DNA from: Archangium primigenium
GTDB taxonomy: Bacteria; Myxococcota; Myxococcia; Myxococcales; Myxococcaceae
Direction of reading: 5' to 3'
Assembly (NCBI RefSeq): GCF_016904885.1
Contig: NZ_JADWYI010000001.1
Span: 4,898,001 to 4,962,000, forward strand
DNA: 64,000 nt
Notes under the pieces: model-generated
Databases searched by the model: none
Seen by the model: the letters and a program-made list of their open reading frames with translations, nothing else
Told to the model about the DNA's origin: nothing
Shown here: piece by piece, positions 33,723 to 44,956 of the stretch
Layout of the letters: every line of letters begins with the position of its first letter
Position numbering within the stretch: position 1 is the stretch's first letter
Translations under genes and position numbers: made by a program

Positions 33723-35588
33723 ATGTCCGTGAAGCACTGGAGGCTGGCGAGCGCGGTCCTGTCCCTGGCGGTGGCGACGTCGGCCCTGGCGAGCCTCCCC
33801 CTGGATGGCGTGGAGACGCTGGAGGAGCCCTGGCGGGACGTCGCGGCCGCGGGCGTCGACCCGACCCGGGATGCCCAGGCGGGGGGCCTCGTCGTGGACT
33901 TCAAGGACGGCACGACCCAGGCGGAGATCGACGCGTGGGAGCGCGAGTGGGGCGTGGACCTCACGTTCAACTCCCTGGAGGGACCGCGCTCGGGCGTGGC
34001 GATCGCCCAGGTGGAGGGCGGGCTGTCCGAGACGCTGCTCACGCGCATCCGCCAGCACCCGGCCGTGGAGTCCGCCGAGCCCCTGCGGGTGTACGCGGTG
34101 CCGCCCGGTGAGCGCGCGGTGGTGTTCGACGCGGCCGCGCCGGACGTGAGCGGCGAGGGCTTCACGCCGAACGATCCGGAGTACCCCCGGCAGTGGAACC
34201 TGCGGATGATCCACATGCCCCAGGCGTGGAAGCAGAGCCGGGGCAAGGGCGTGGTGGTGGCGGTGCTGGACACGGGCGTGGCCTACGAGGACCACGGCGA
34301 CTTCAAGCAGGTGCAGGACCTCAAGGGCATCCGCTTCAAGCAGGGCTACGACTTCGTCAACGACACGGTGCACGCCAACGACGACCACGGGCATGGCACG
34401 CACGTGGCGGGCACCATCGCCCAGGCGACGAACAACGGCCAGGGCGTGGCGGGCGTGGCCTTCGAGGCGACGATCATGCCGGTGAAGGTGCTCAACCACT
34501 TCGGCTCGGGCACGTCCGCGGACATCGCGGATGCCATCCGCTTCGCGGCGGACAACGGCGCCCAGGTCATCAACATGTCGCTGGGCGGCGGCGGCTACTC
34601 CCGGGTGATGGAGGACGCCGTGATGTACGCGCGCAACAAGGGCGTCACGGTGGTGGCGGCGGCGGGCAACGCGGGGCGCAACCGGGTGGAGTACCCGGCG
34701 GCCTACAAGGGCGCGGTGGCGGTGTCGGCGGTGGGGCCGGATGGCTCGCGCGCGCCGTACTCGTCCTATGGCAAGGAGCTGGACATCGCGGGGCCCGGTG
34801 GTGACAAGCGCCAGGGCGACGCGGGCGGCATCCTGCAGAACACCATCGATCCGCGGGACGTCTCGCGCTCCATCTACGCCTCCTACCAGGGCACGAGCAT
34901 GGCCACCCCGCACGTGGCGGCCGTGGCGGCGCTGCTCTACGCCGAGGGCGCCAGCGGGCCGGACGAGGTGGAGAAGGCCCTGTTCGCGGGGGCGCGCCGG
35001 GTCGGGGGTCAGGCGTGGACGGAGGAGTACGGGCACGGCCTGCTGGACGCGCAGGCCTCGCTCCAGGCGCTCGGCAAGGGGACGCGCTGGCCGTCCTTGT
35101 GGTGGGCCCTGGGCCTGCTGGCGCTGGTGCTGCTCACCCTGCGCGGACGCGAGCGCCCGGGCTACCTCAACCTCCTGTTCAAGCCGGGCTTCCTCGTGCC
35201 GCTGGTGCTGGCCACCGTGGGCGTGTTCTTCGCCCGCTCCCTGTTCGGCGGGGCCTCGGGCATGGCGGGCGAGGTGGTGGACGCGGCCTGGCTGCCCATC
35301 CCCGACTGGCAGCGCATCATCTTCGGCACCCGCACGGTCAACCCGCTCTTCTACAGCGCGCTCATCCCCCTGGTGCTCTCCATCGTGGCCATCAAGGTCG
35401 AGGGGCTGCGGCCCGCGCTGGGCGGGCTCGCCATCGGCTTCGCCGGCTTCCTGGCCTACACCGCCTGGGCCAATGCGCCCGCGCTCGCGTGGCTGCCCTT
35501 CACCTTCCTGGCGCGGCCCTGGCTGGTGATGAACGTCCTCGTCTGCCTGGTCATCGCGCGCGCCATGCTGCGCCGGGAGACGCCATGA
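33723..35588 (+). CDS. Membrane-anchored subtilisin-like serine protease (S8)
   Basis: A 621-residue protease with a Sec signal (MSVKHWRLASAVLSLAVATSALA), an inhibitor-type prodomain (about residues 45-140) and an S8 catalytic domain with D183 (AVLDTGV), H224 (HGHGTHVAG) and S392 (GTSMATPHVAA). About 155 C-terminal residues follow, with four hydrophobic segments (SLWWALGLLALVLLTL, FLVPLVLATVGVFFA, LFYSALIPLVLSIVAI, FTFLARPWLVMNVLVCLVIA), so the protease domain is tethered to the inner membrane and faces the periplasm. A GAGGAG precedes the ATG. Its stop overlaps the next small gene by ATGA. Confidence 0.92.
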   Translation: MSVKHWRLASAVLSLAVATSALASLPLDGVETLEEPWRDVAAAGVDPTRDAQAGGLVVDFKDGTTQAEIDAWEREWGVDLTFNSLEGPRSGVAIAQVEGGLSETLLTRIRQHPAVESAEPLRVYAVPPGERAVVFDAAAPDVSGEGFTPNDPEYPRQWNLRMIHMPQAWKQSRGKGVVVAVLDTGVAYEDHGDFKQVQDLKGIRFKQGYDFVNDTVHANDDHGHGTHVAGTIAQATNNGQGVAGVAFEATIMPVKVLNHFGSGTSADIADAIRFAADNGAQVINMSLGGGGYSRVMEDAVMYARNKGVTVVAAAGNAGRNRVEYPAAYKGAVAVSAVGPDGSRAPYSSYGKELDIAGPGGDKRQGDAGGILQNTIDPRDVSRSIYASYQGTSMATPHVAAVAALLYAEGASGPDEVEKALFAGARRVGGQAWTEEYGHGLLDAQASLQALGKGTRWPSLWWALGLLALVLLTLRGRERPGYLNLLFKPGFLVPLVLATVGVFFARSLFGGASGMAGEVVDAAWLPIPDWQRIIFGTRTVNPLFYSALIPLVLSIVAIKVEGLRPALGGLAIGFAGFLAYTAWANAPALAWLPFTFLARPWLVMNVLVCLVIARAMLRRETP

Positions 35589-35800
35589 CGCTCTCGGGCC
35601 GCGTGGTGTACCGGGACCTGGAGGGCGGCGTCTGGGTGCTGGAGGCCGATGACGGCCAGACGTACCAGCTCGCCGGCGGCGACCGGAAGATCAAGAAGGA
35701 CGGCCAGCGGGTGCAGGTGGAGGGCGAGGTCGCGCGCGACACGATGACCTTCGCCATGATGGGCCCCGTGTTCACCGTGGCCTCCTACCGCTTCCTCTGA
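35585..35800 (+). CDS. Small beta-barrel (DUF5818-like) protein coupled to the subtilase
   Basis: A 71-residue protein (LSGRVVYRDLEGGVWVLEADDGQTYQLAGGDRKIKKDGQRVQVEGEV..FTVASYRFL) with the alternating beta pattern of a small OB-type barrel, without a signal peptide. It overlaps the protease gene by ATGA and is therefore co-translated. It could be a regulator or partner of the membrane protease; this role is inferred from position only. Confidence 0.7.
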   Translation: MTLSGRVVYRDLEGGVWVLEADDGQTYQLAGGDRKIKKDGQRVQVEGEVARDTMTFAMMGPVFTVASYRFL

Positions 35801-35866
35801 GCCCTCCTTTCGGTTTTCCGGGTTAAGCCATTGCTTCGGGTTTGTCTCCTCCGCCACGCTGGGGAG

Positions 35867-37057
35867 ATGAACCCGCGCTCCTCCTCCCGTCGTGTCTCCC
35901 GTGCCCCTCGCTCCTGGCGAAGGGCGTGGGCCCTGCTCACCGCGCCCCTGCTGGCCTGCGCGCCCGAGGACGTTCCCGAGGCGCCGTCCACGCCCCTCGC
36001 GACGCGGGAGGCGGCCCTGCCGAGTGGGGGCTGGAGCGTGCTGATGGCGAACGGCGGGGCGCCCATCCGCAGCATCGTCCGCCGCTCGGATGGGCTGCTG
36101 CTGGGGGGCGCGAGCACGGGCCATGGCATCACGGTCTGGGTGAGCCGCGACAATGGCGCGAGCTGGTCCGTGCACGGCACCGTGGCGAGCAATCCGAACG
36201 TGGACTTCGGCGACGTGAACATGCGGGCCATCCCGGGCACGCGCACCGTCTTCTGTGCCTTCCGCGAGTTCTCCGGGGGCCAGTGGCGCGTCACCATCAC
36301 CCGGAGCGACAACAACGGGGACAGCTGGGTCTACGACAGCACGGTGGCGGGGCCCACGACCCGCTTCGTGGGCGCGCCCTTCCTCTTCCAGCGCGCGAAC
36401 GGGGACTTGCAGGTGTACTACGACTCGGAGCTGCTGGCGGCGCAGCGCGGCTACCCGGGCCACCAGTGGATCGCCATGCAGGGGCGCCGGGGCACCACGG
36501 GGGCGTGGACGGAGTACGGCACCGTGGCGGTGTCCTGGGACAAGCGCACGGGCGCGCTCAACCGCGACGGCATGCCCACGGTGGTGCAACTCGGCGGCGA
36601 TCGGCTCATGGTCGTCGTCGAGGGCGTGGAGGCGTTTCCCACCGGCGGCGCGCACGCCAACGTGATCAACGCGGTGCAGTCGTGGGATGGGGGCCGGACG
36701 TGGGACGAGTCCCTGCGGCGCACCGTCTACCAGTCGCGGATCGATCCAGGCTCGGGGCGGCGCTACAACGCGTACGTGCCCTCGGCCATCCGCGTGGGCA
36801 ACGGGCCGGTGGGCGTGGCGTTCTGCACGGATGAGAACAAGGCGGGGGCGCCGGACGCCGCGAGCGCGCCGGTGGACCAGCGCTTCTGCCACGTGGGCTA
36901 CGTGAGCACGACCACCAGCTTCGAGGCCTGGTCGGGCGCGAGCCCCGTGTGGACGGCCACCTCGCGCAACTACACCCCGGGCCTCTTCGAGCGCGCGGCC
37001 AACGACGTGATCGCGGTGATCGACGGCCTGGGCAGCCACCGCGTCCTCAAGCGCTAG
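35867..37057 (+). CDS. BNR-repeat (sialidase-like) lipoprotein
   Basis: A 396-residue lipoprotein (SWRRAWALLTAPLLACAPED, lipobox LLAC) with a beta-propeller of the exo-alpha-sialidase type. Asp-box motifs are SRDNGASW, SDNNGDSW and SWDGGRTW, and propeller blades extend to the C-terminus. The arginine triad of true sialidases is not obvious, so it may be another glycoside hydrolase or a carbohydrate-binding propeller. It follows the subtilase operon by 66 bp and converges on typA. Confidence 0.82.
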   Translation: MNPRSSSRRVSRAPRSWRRAWALLTAPLLACAPEDVPEAPSTPLATREAALPSGGWSVLMANGGAPIRSIVRRSDGLLLGGASTGHGITVWVSRDNGASWSVHGTVASNPNVDFGDVNMRAIPGTRTVFCAFREFSGGQWRVTITRSDNNGDSWVYDSTVAGPTTRFVGAPFLFQRANGDLQVYYDSELLAAQRGYPGHQWIAMQGRRGTTGAWTEYGTVAVSWDKRTGALNRDGMPTVVQLGGDRLMVVVEGVEAFPTGGAHANVINAVQSWDGGRTWDESLRRTVYQSRIDPGSGRRYNAYVPSAIRVGNGPVGVAFCTDENKAGAPDAASAPVDQRFCHVGYVSTTTSFEAWSGASPVWTATSRNYTPGLFERAANDVIAVIDGLGSHRVLKR

Positions 37058-37140
37058 GCGCCGGAAACACGACGGGCGAGGGGAGCCGATGCACCGGCCC
37101 GACCCTCGCCCTGGAAGAGCGTCCCGTGGAAAGGCGGGGA

Positions 37141-38982
37141 CTACTCCTCGGCGCGCTCCTCGCGCTTGCGGTCACGCTCGGCGCGGTAGCGCTCGCCCGC
37201 GGCCAGCGCCTTCTTGCGCATGCGCACGGACTTGGGCGTCACCTCCACCAGCTCGTCGTCGGCGATCCACTCGAGCGCCTTCTCCAGGCCCATGTCGCGG
37301 GGGGGCGTGAGGATGACGTTCTCGTCACGGCCGGCGGCGCGGATGTTGGTGAGCTTCTTCTCGCGGCAGGCGTTCACGTTGAGCTCGGAGGGGTGCACGT
37401 GCTCGCCGATGATCATGCCCTCGTAGATGGTCACGCCGGCGCCCACGAACAGGTGGCCCCGCTCCTGGATGCTGAAGAGCGCGTAGGGCACGGTCTCGCC
37501 CAGGCGGTCGGACACGATGGCGCCGTTGGCGCGCTTGGGGATGTAGCCGAACCAGGGCTCGTAGCCGTCGAACTGGCTGCTCATGATGCCCTCACCGCGG
37601 GTGATGGTGAGGAACTCCGAGCGGAAGCCGATGAGGCCGCGCGCGGGGATGCGGAACTGCAGACGGGTGCGGCCGCCGCCGATCTGCTCCATGTTCACCA
37701 TGCGGCCCTTGCGGGGCCCGAGGCGCTCGGTCGCCGCGCCCACGCTGTTGTCGGGCACGTCGCAGAAGAGCAGCTCCATGGGCTCGTGCACCTGGCCGTC
37801 GACCGTCTTGGTGATGGGCTCGGGGTTGGAGGCGGTGAGCTCGTAGCCCTCGCGGCGCATGGTCTCGATGATGACGGCGAGCTGGAGTTCGCCACGGCCC
37901 ACCACGCGGAAGGCGTCGGGCATGTCGGTGTCCTCCACGCGGATGGACACGTTGCGGTAGGCCTCGCGGTAGAGGCGCTCGCGCAGGTTGCGGCTGGTGA
38001 CGTACTTGCCTTCCTTGCCCGCCAGCGGCCCGTCGTTGACCTTGAAGATCATCATCATCGTGGGCTCGTCCACGGTGATGCGCGGCAGGGCCACGGGGCG
38101 CTCCGCGTCGGCGATGGTGTCACCGATGGAGATGGCCTCGATGCCCGCGATGGAGACGATCTCGCCGGGGCCCGCGTCCGCGATCTCCGTGCGCTTGAGG
38201 CCCTGGATGCCGTAGAGCTTGACGATCTTGCCCTGCTCGATCTTGCCGTTGTCGCGCATCACCGCCACGGGCATGTTGGGCGTGAGGCGGCCGGCCTGCA
38301 CGCGACCGATGGCCAGACGGCCCACGTAGTCGTCGTAGTCCAGGTTGGCCACGAGCAGCTGCAACTGCTCCTGCTGGGGCGCCGGGGGCGGGGAGATGTG
38401 CGTGAGGATGGCCTCGAACAGGGGCTCGAGCGTCTTGCCCGGCACCTCCAGGCTCGTGGAGGCCTGGCCCTGGCGCGCCACCGTGTAGAGCACGGGCATC
38501 TCGAGCTGCTGCTCGTCCGCGCCCAGGTCGATGTAGAGCGAGTAGACCTGATCCAGGATGTCCTTGGCGCGCGCGTCGGAGCGGTCGATCTTGTTGATGA
38601 CCAGCACCGTCTTGAGGCCCATGCCCAGCGCCTTGCTGAGCACGAAGCGCGTCTGGGGCAGGGGACCCTCGGCCGCGTCCACCAGGAGGATCACGCCGTC
38701 CACCAGGCGCAGGCCGCGCTCCACCTCACCGCCGAAGTCCGCGTGGCCCGGGGTGTCGATGATGTTGATCTGCTTGCCCTTGTAGGTGACGGCCGTGTTC
38801 TTCGCGAGAATGGTGATGCCCTTCTCGCGCTCGAGGTCGTTCGAGTCCATCACGCGTTCGGTCAGGGCTTCGTTGCTGCGGAAGATGCCCGCCTGACGGA
38901 GCATGTGGTCAACGAGGGTGGTCTTGCCGTGGTCGACGTGGGCGACGATGGCGACGTTGCGGATGTTCTCTCGGGCGATCAT
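37141..38982 (-). CDS. typA: Ribosome-associated GTPase TypA/BipA
   Basis: A 613-residue translational GTPase with EF-G-like domains. The G motifs are visible: [29 protein letters not shown] and [12 protein letters not shown]. Domains III and V and the BipA-specific C-terminus ([51 protein letters not shown]) follow. TypA acts in ribosome assembly and stress adaptation. The start is the ATG of [19 protein letters not shown]; a longer frame upstream lacks the conserved beginning. The length is typical (about 610). Confidence 0.97.
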   Translation of the reverse strand: MIARENIRNVAIVAHVDHGKTTLVDHMLRQAGIFRSNEALTERVMDSNDLEREKGITILAKNTAVTYKGKQINIIDTPGHADFGGEVERGLRLVDGVILLVDAAEGPLPQTRFVLSKALGMGLKTVLVINKIDRSDARAKDILDQVYSLYIDLGADEQQLEMPVLYTVARQGQASTSLEVPGKTLEPLFEAILTHISPPPAPQQEQLQLLVANLDYDDYVGRLAIGRVQAGRLTPNMPVAVMRDNGKIEQGKIVKLYGIQGLKRTEIADAGPGEIVSIAGIEAISIGDTIADAERPVALPRITVDEPTMMMIFKVNDGPLAGKEGKYVTSRNLRERLYREAYRNVSIRVEDTDMPDAFRVVGRGELQLAVIIETMRREGYELTASNPEPITKTVDGQVHEPMELLFCDVPDNSVGAATERLGPRKGRMVNMEQIGGGRTRLQFRIPARGLIGFRSEFLTITRGEGIMSSQFDGYEPWFGYIPKRANGAIVSDRLGETVPYALFSIQERGHLFVGAGVTIYEGMIIGEHVHPSELNVNACREKKLTNIRAAGRDENVILTPPRDMGLEKALEWIADDELVEVTPKSVRMRKKALAAGERYRAERDRKREERAEE

Positions 38983-39098
38983 GTGAGGAAGGGGCTGCCG
39001 CGGCGCGAGGCCCGGCGGAAGAAGTCGTGTGGGCAAGGCGCCCGGGGGCTCCCCGGAGGGGATGCTCGGAAACCCCTCTGGAACGCGAAGGGCGGGCG

Positions 39099-39127
39099 CT
39101 TATATGCCGTGAGTGTCCACCCTGCAA
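39099..39127 (-). promoter_or_regulatory. Candidate typA promoter
   Basis: On the minus strand TTGCAG (39127-39122) and TATAAG (39104-39099) are 17 bp apart, a good sigma-70-type pair. The start would be near 39092, giving a leader of about 110 nt before the typA ATG. Confidence 0.5.
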
Positions 39128-39215
39128 CGTGGCTGCACGCGGGGCGAGCCGACGACCCTCACCCAGGATGAGGTGGGCTTCACAACCACATGCAGGCCCA
39201 ACGACTTCGGGCGCC

Positions 39216-40139
39216 TCAGGGATGGGCGGTGTGCGAGGCGTGCGAGCCCGGGGCGCGGGGCGCGGACACGAGGCCGTTGTCCTGGAGGAAGCGGTCCACG
39301 CGGCGCTCGATCGTCTCCCGGTACTCGAGCGGGGCGACGTGCGTGCCCTGGGGCAGCATGAGCAGCTCGGCGCCGGGGATGTGGGCGGCCATGCGCCGGG
39401 AAATCCACGCCGGGGTGAACTTGTCGTGCTGGCCGGCGATGACCAGGGTGGGCACGTCCACGTGGGGCAGGTGGCGCCAGGCGTTGTGGTAGGCCGCCGA
39501 GCGCAGGGTGCGCACGAAGACGACCGGGTCCATGTTGGCCAGGTGGGTGAAGTAGGGCAGCAGGTCGCTCTTGGCCAGCAGGGAGCGGTTGAGCTCCACG
39601 CTCAGGGCCACCTCCATGGCCAGGGGCGTGCTGAGCAACGAGCGGGTGAGCCGGGCCACGGGCTCGGGGAAGCTCTCCACGGTGAGGCGGATGAGGGGGA
39701 AGAGCTTCTTGAGCAGGGTGCCATCGTGGAAGGTGTTGAGCAGGGAGCCGTAGCTGCCGCACACCAGCACGAGCCCCCGGACCCGCTCGGGGTAGCGGCG
39801 CTGGAACTCGAGCGCCACCTGGACGCCCATGGAGTGGCCGAAGATGACGCCCTGGTGGATGCCCGCCGCGTCCATGACGCGGTTGAGGTCGTCACAGCTG
39901 TAGGACATGCCGATGCGGTGGCGGCGCGTGGGCAGCCCCGAGCGGCCATGGCCCCGGTAGTGCCAGCGCAGCACCCGGTGCTGGCGCTCCAGCTGGGGCT
40001 CCAGGTACTTCCACACGAAGCCGTCGCAGCCCAGGCCGTCGCACATCACCGCGCCCGGTTCTCCCTCGCCCCGCACCTGGTAGTACAGCGGCGCGCCATC
40101 GGGAACGGTGAGGAAGTCTTGCCGGGTGGAGGGGCTCAT
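39216..40139 (-). CDS. Alpha/beta hydrolase coupled to an NtrC-type regulator
   Basis: A 307-residue hydrolase with HG-type oxyanion region CDGLGCDGFVWKYL, WHYRGHGRSGLP, nucleophile elbow IFGHSMGVQVALE (Ser about residue 102), acid in AGQHDKFTP and His in QGTHVAPLEYRETIERRV. It resembles lipases and epoxide-hydrolase relatives without a signal peptide. It starts 4 bp after the stop of the regulator gene, so both are made from one transcript and the hydrolase may act in the pathway sensed by the regulator. Confidence 0.88.
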   Translation of the reverse strand: MSPSTRQDFLTVPDGAPLYYQVRGEGEPGAVMCDGLGCDGFVWKYLEPQLERQHRVLRWHYRGHGRSGLPTRRHRIGMSYSCDDLNRVMDAAGIHQGVIFGHSMGVQVALEFQRRYPERVRGLVLVCGSYGSLLNTFHDGTLLKKLFPLIRLTVESFPEPVARLTRSLLSTPLAMEVALSVELNRSLLAKSDLLPYFTHLANMDPVVFVRTLRSAAYHNAWRHLPHVDVPTLVIAGQHDKFTPAWISRRMAAHIPGAELLMLPQGTHVAPLEYRETIERRVDRFLQDNGLVSAPRAPGSHASHTAHP

Positions 40140-40143
40140 GGTC

Positions 40144-41727
<1,584 letters not shown>

Positions 41728-41745
41728 GTGCCGTGCCTTGGGAAT

Positions 41746-41769
41746 GTTCAACAAGGGAAAACCTTGAAC
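41746..41769 (+). promoter_or_regulatory. Inverted repeats between the regulator and CDF genes
   Basis: CAAGG-GAAAA-CCTTG (41752-41766) lies within outer arms GTTCAA (41746-41751) and TTGAAC (41764-41769) in the 110-bp divergent region. TTGAAC could also serve as a -35 for the CDF gene, 17 bp before a weak TCTATC. It is a plausible operator. Confidence 0.4.
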
Positions 41770-41837
41770 CTGCGAGGTCGCTGGACTCTATCCGCTCGGC
41801 GCCACTCCGTGGTGGGGTGGTCGCACACCCTCCCATT

Positions 41838-42845
41838 GTGACTACTCCTCCCCACACCCACGATGCGTCCGACCCTTCCCACGACCATGCGGCCGGAGAG
41901 CCGTGCGGAGGCCATGGACATGGTCACGGGCATGGTCATGGAAAACCCACGAGGCCGCCCCATCGTTCCTTGAAGGAGGAGCGGCGCAAGGATCGCAACC
42001 GGTTGCTCGGCGCGCTGGTGGTCACCAGCACCATCGCGGTGACGGAGGCGGTGGGCGGCTACCTGACGGGCTCGCTGGCGCTGTTGTCCGACGCGGGCCA
42101 CATGCTCACGGACATCAGCGCGCTCCTGCTCGGGCTGCTGGCGCTGTGGTTCTCCAGCAAGCCGGCGGACCTCAAGAAGACGTACGGCTACTACCGGATG
42201 GAAATCCTGAGCGCGCTGCTCAACGGCGTGCTGCTCTTGGGCATCACCGTGGCCATCCTCCTGGAGGCCTGGCATCGCATGCGCAGCCCCTCCCCGGTGC
42301 TCCTGGGGCCCATGGCGGTGGTGGCCACGGTGGGCCTCGTCGCCAACCTGGTGGCGCTGGGCTTCCTGCACCGCTCGCACTCCATGAACGTGCGCGGGGC
42401 GTTCCTGCACGTGCTGGGGGACACCCTGTCCAGCGTGGGCGTGCTCGTGGGCGCCGGCATCATGTGGTGGACGGGCTGGTACATGGTGGACGCGCTCATC
42501 TCCGTGCTCATCTCGGTGGTGATCGTGGTGGGCGCGGTGCAGCTCGTGCGCGACGCCGTGGACGTGCTCCTGGAGGCCGTGCCGGCCCACGTGGACCTGT
42601 CCGAGCTCAAGCGGCTGCTCGGCGAGGTGGAGGGCGTGAGCGACGTGCACGACCTGCACGTGTGGACCATCTCCAGCGGCATGTACGCGCTGTCGGCGCA
42701 CCTGGTGGTGGCCGACCCCAAGGTGAGCAACAACGACGACATCCTCACCACGGTGAAGCACCTGCTCTTCGACCGCTTCGGCATCGATCACACCACCATC
42801 CAGATCGAGAGCGAGACGTACGCCCATCTGGGTGAGGTGCACTGA
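41838..42845 (+). CDS. Cation diffusion facilitator (CzcD/ZnT-type metal exporter)
   Basis: A 335-residue inner-membrane zinc/cobalt/cadmium-proton antiporter. A His-rich N-terminus (HTHDASDPSHDHAAG..GGHGHGHGHGHGK) precedes six TM segments, with the two metal-binding HxxxD patterns: SDAGHMLTD in TM2 (usually D or H at the first place) and HVLGDTLSS in TM5. A cytosolic C-terminal domain ends with HHDLHVW-type residues (DVHDLHVWTISSGMYALSAHLVV). It starts at GTG; no ATG with a better signal is in frame nearby. Confidence 0.93.
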   Translation: MTTPPHTHDASDPSHDHAAGEPCGGHGHGHGHGHGKPTRPPHRSLKEERRKDRNRLLGALVVTSTIAVTEAVGGYLTGSLALLSDAGHMLTDISALLLGLLALWFSSKPADLKKTYGYYRMEILSALLNGVLLLGITVAILLEAWHRMRSPSPVLLGPMAVVATVGLVANLVALGFLHRSHSMNVRGAFLHVLGDTLSSVGVLVGAGIMWWTGWYMVDALISVLISVVIVVGAVQLVRDAVDVLLEAVPAHVDLSELKRLLGEVEGVSDVHDLHVWTISSGMYALSAHLVVADPKVSNNDDILTTVKHLLFDRFGIDHTTIQIESETYAHLGEVH

Positions 42846-42854
42846 GAAACGACT

Positions 42855-42891
42855 CGGGCCGGCACCGCGCTGCTTTCGCGGTACCGGCCCG
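42855..42891. terminator. Bidirectional terminator hairpin
   Basis: Two 15-nt arms (42855-42869 and 42877-42891) beginning CGGGCCGG and ending CCGGCCCG pair with one mismatch around a 7-nt loop. The hairpin lies between the convergent CDF and ABC permease genes. Confidence 0.7.
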
Positions 42892-42920
42892 GGGGTGACT
42901 CTTGCCGCGAGCCCGGAGGC

Positions 42921-44153
42921 TCAGGCCCGTCCGGCGGCCTGGCGTCCGCGGCGGGACACCGCGTCGATGGAGGCGGCCACGAGCAGCACCGAGCCCGTCA
43001 CCATGAACTTCACCGACGAGGAGAAGGCCAGCAGGTCCATGCCGTTGGAGATGGAGCCGATGACGAGCGCGCCGAGCAGTGCCGACCAGGCCGAGCCGCG
43101 CCCGCCAAAGAGGCTGGTGCCGCCGATGACCGCCGCGCCGATGGCGTTGAGCAGCACGTCGCCGCTGCCCGAGGACTGATTGACCGCGAGCAGACGCGAG
43201 GCGGCGAGCATGCCGCCAGCGGCCGCCAGGGTGGAGCCCAGGGTGAAGATGGTGATGCGGATGAAGTCCACGCGGATGCCCGCGCGGCGCGCCGCCTCGG
43301 CGTTGCCACCCACGGCGAACACGTGCCGGCCAAAGCGCGTGCCCTTGAGCGTGAGCTCCATCACCATGAGGATGCCCACGAAAATGAGCGTCGCCAGGGG
43401 CAGGCCCCGGTCACTGGTGAAGACGAGCACCGCCACCGCCACCGCGCCGCAGATGATGCCCATGCGCATGAGCACGTTGCGCAGCGGGACCAGCGGCAGG
43501 TGGACCGACGCGCGGCGCCGCCGCTCGAGGAAGGTCGTGCCCGCGTAGACGGCGACGAGCAGCGCCACCACCAGCCAGGACACCGGCGCGGAGAAGAACG
43601 TGGACGTCAGGCCCGTGATGAGGGGGTTCTGCAGGTTCACGCTGCCCGTGGAGCCCAGCACGCTGAACAGCGCGCCCTGCCACGCGAGCGAGCCGGCCAG
43701 CGTCACCACGAACGAGGGCACCTTGAAGCGCGTCACCCAGGAGCCCTGGAACAGGCCAATCACCGCGCCCGTGGCCAGGCCCGCCAGCAGCGCCGGCACC
43801 GCCGGCCAGCCCTGCTTGACGTTGAGGATGGTCATCACCGAGGCGGCCAGGCCGCTCACCGCGCCCGCCGACAGGTCCGTCTCCCCGAGCAGCAGGATGA
43901 GCACGATGCCCGCGGAGATGAGCCCCATGGCGGAGATCTGCAGCATGAGGTTGGTCAGGTTGACCGCGGACAGGAAGCGGTCATTGGCCAGGTAGAAGGT
44001 GAGCCAGATGGCGCTCAGGCCCACGATGACGGGCAGGCTGCCCAGCTCCCCCTGGGACACGCGGCGGCGAAAGCCCGCCCACGCGCCGGCCAGACCCGGC
44101 GCGTCCTGGATCAGCCGGGGATCGATCGTCGCGGGTTGACTCGCGGAACTCAT
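42921..44153 (-). CDS. Sugar ABC transporter permease (XylH/FrcC type)
   Basis: A 410-residue inner-membrane permease of the BPD_transp_2 family with about ten TM segments (LPVIVGLSAIWLTFYLAN, LMLQISAMGLISAGIVLILLLGETDLSAGAVSGLAASVMTI...). The insertion with ERRRRASVHLPLVPLRNVLMRM and the ELTLKGTRFGRHVFAVGGNAEAARRAGI coupling loop are typical of XylH. It overlaps the ATPase gene by four bases. The importer likely takes up xylose or another monosaccharide, but no catabolic gene is adjacent. Confidence 0.9.
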   Translation of the reverse strand: MSSASQPATIDPRLIQDAPGLAGAWAGFRRRVSQGELGSLPVIVGLSAIWLTFYLANDRFLSAVNLTNLMLQISAMGLISAGIVLILLLGETDLSAGAVSGLAASVMTILNVKQGWPAVPALLAGLATGAVIGLFQGSWVTRFKVPSFVVTLAGSLAWQGALFSVLGSTGSVNLQNPLITGLTSTFFSAPVSWLVVALLVAVYAGTTFLERRRRASVHLPLVPLRNVLMRMGIICGAVAVAVLVFTSDRGLPLATLIFVGILMVMELTLKGTRFGRHVFAVGGNAEAARRAGIRVDFIRITIFTLGSTLAAAGGMLAASRLLAVNQSSGSGDVLLNAIGAAVIGGTSLFGGRGSAWSALLGALVIGSISNGMDLLAFSSSVKFMVTGSVLLVAASIDAVSRRGRQAAGRA

Positions 44154-44941
44154 GACGCCTCCTCCATCTTCAGGGTCGTGGCGACCTGGGCGGGCTTGGC
44201 GCCGGTGATGGCGGACACGACATCCACCTCCTTCACCGACTTCACGTCGAAGGTCGCCACGCGCTTGCCCAGCCGCATCACGATGATGCGGTCGGCCACC
44301 GAGAACACATCCATCATGTTGTGGCTGATGACGACCACACCCAGGCCCTGCTCGCGCAGCCGCCGGATGAGGTCGAGCACCTGGCGCGTCTGCGCCACGC
44401 CCAGCGCCGCGGTGGGCTCGTCCAGGAGCACCACCTTGGGCGAGCCCATCATCGCGCGCGCCACCGCGATGGTCTGACGCTGTCCACCGGACAGCGCCGC
44501 CACCTGCGTGCGCACGCTGGGAATGCTCACCGCGAGCTTCTTGAGCAGCGAGGAGGCGTGCTGCTCCATCGCCACCTCGTCCAGCCAGCCCACGGTCTTG
44601 CCCAGCACCCCCGAGCGCTCCTCTTGCCCGAGGTACAGGTTGCCCACCACGTCCAGGTTATCGCACAGGGCGAGGTCCTGGTAGACGGTGGCGATGCCGA
44701 GCGCGGACGCGCGCTTGGGCGCTCCCAGCGTCACGGGCTTGCCCTCGAAGAGAATCTCTCCCTCGTCGATGGCGATGGTGCCCGAGATGATCTTGATCAG
44801 GGTCGATTTGCCAGCCCCGTTGTCTCCCACCAGGGCCACCACCTCACCCGGATGGACCTCGAAGTCCACCTGGCTGAGGGCCTGCACGGCCCCGAAGCGC
44901 TTGGAGATACTGCGGAGCGCCAACAGCGCGGTCGCGTTCAT
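44150..44941 (-). CDS. Sugar ABC transporter ATP-binding protein, single cassette
   Basis: A 263-residue ABC ATPase: Walker A GDNGAGKSTLIK, Q-loop in VYQDLALCDNLDVVGNLYLGQE, signature LSGGQRQTIAVARAM, Walker B VVLLDEPTAALG and switch His in VVISHNMMDVF. Xylose importers of E. coli type have two fused cassettes (about 510 residues); this one has a single cassette like FrcA, so it should work as a homodimer. It is the middle gene of the binding-protein, ATPase, permease operon. Confidence 0.93.
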   Translation of the reverse strand: MNATALLALRSISKRFGAVQALSQVDFEVHPGEVVALVGDNGAGKSTLIKIISGTIAIDEGEILFEGKPVTLGAPKRASALGIATVYQDLALCDNLDVVGNLYLGQEERSGVLGKTVGWLDEVAMEQHASSLLKKLAVSIPSVRTQVAALSGGQRQTIAVARAMMGSPKVVLLDEPTAALGVAQTRQVLDLIRRLREQGLGVVVISHNMMDVFSVADRIIVMRLGKRVATFDVKSVKEVDVVSAITGAKPAQVATTLKMEEAS

Positions 44942-44956
44942 GTGGTGCGGCCTCGC

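Noticed and set aside
41900-41940. A microsatellite (GGXCATG-type His/Gly codon repeat).
   Set aside because: It encodes the His-rich N-terminal metal-binding segment normal for CDF exporters.
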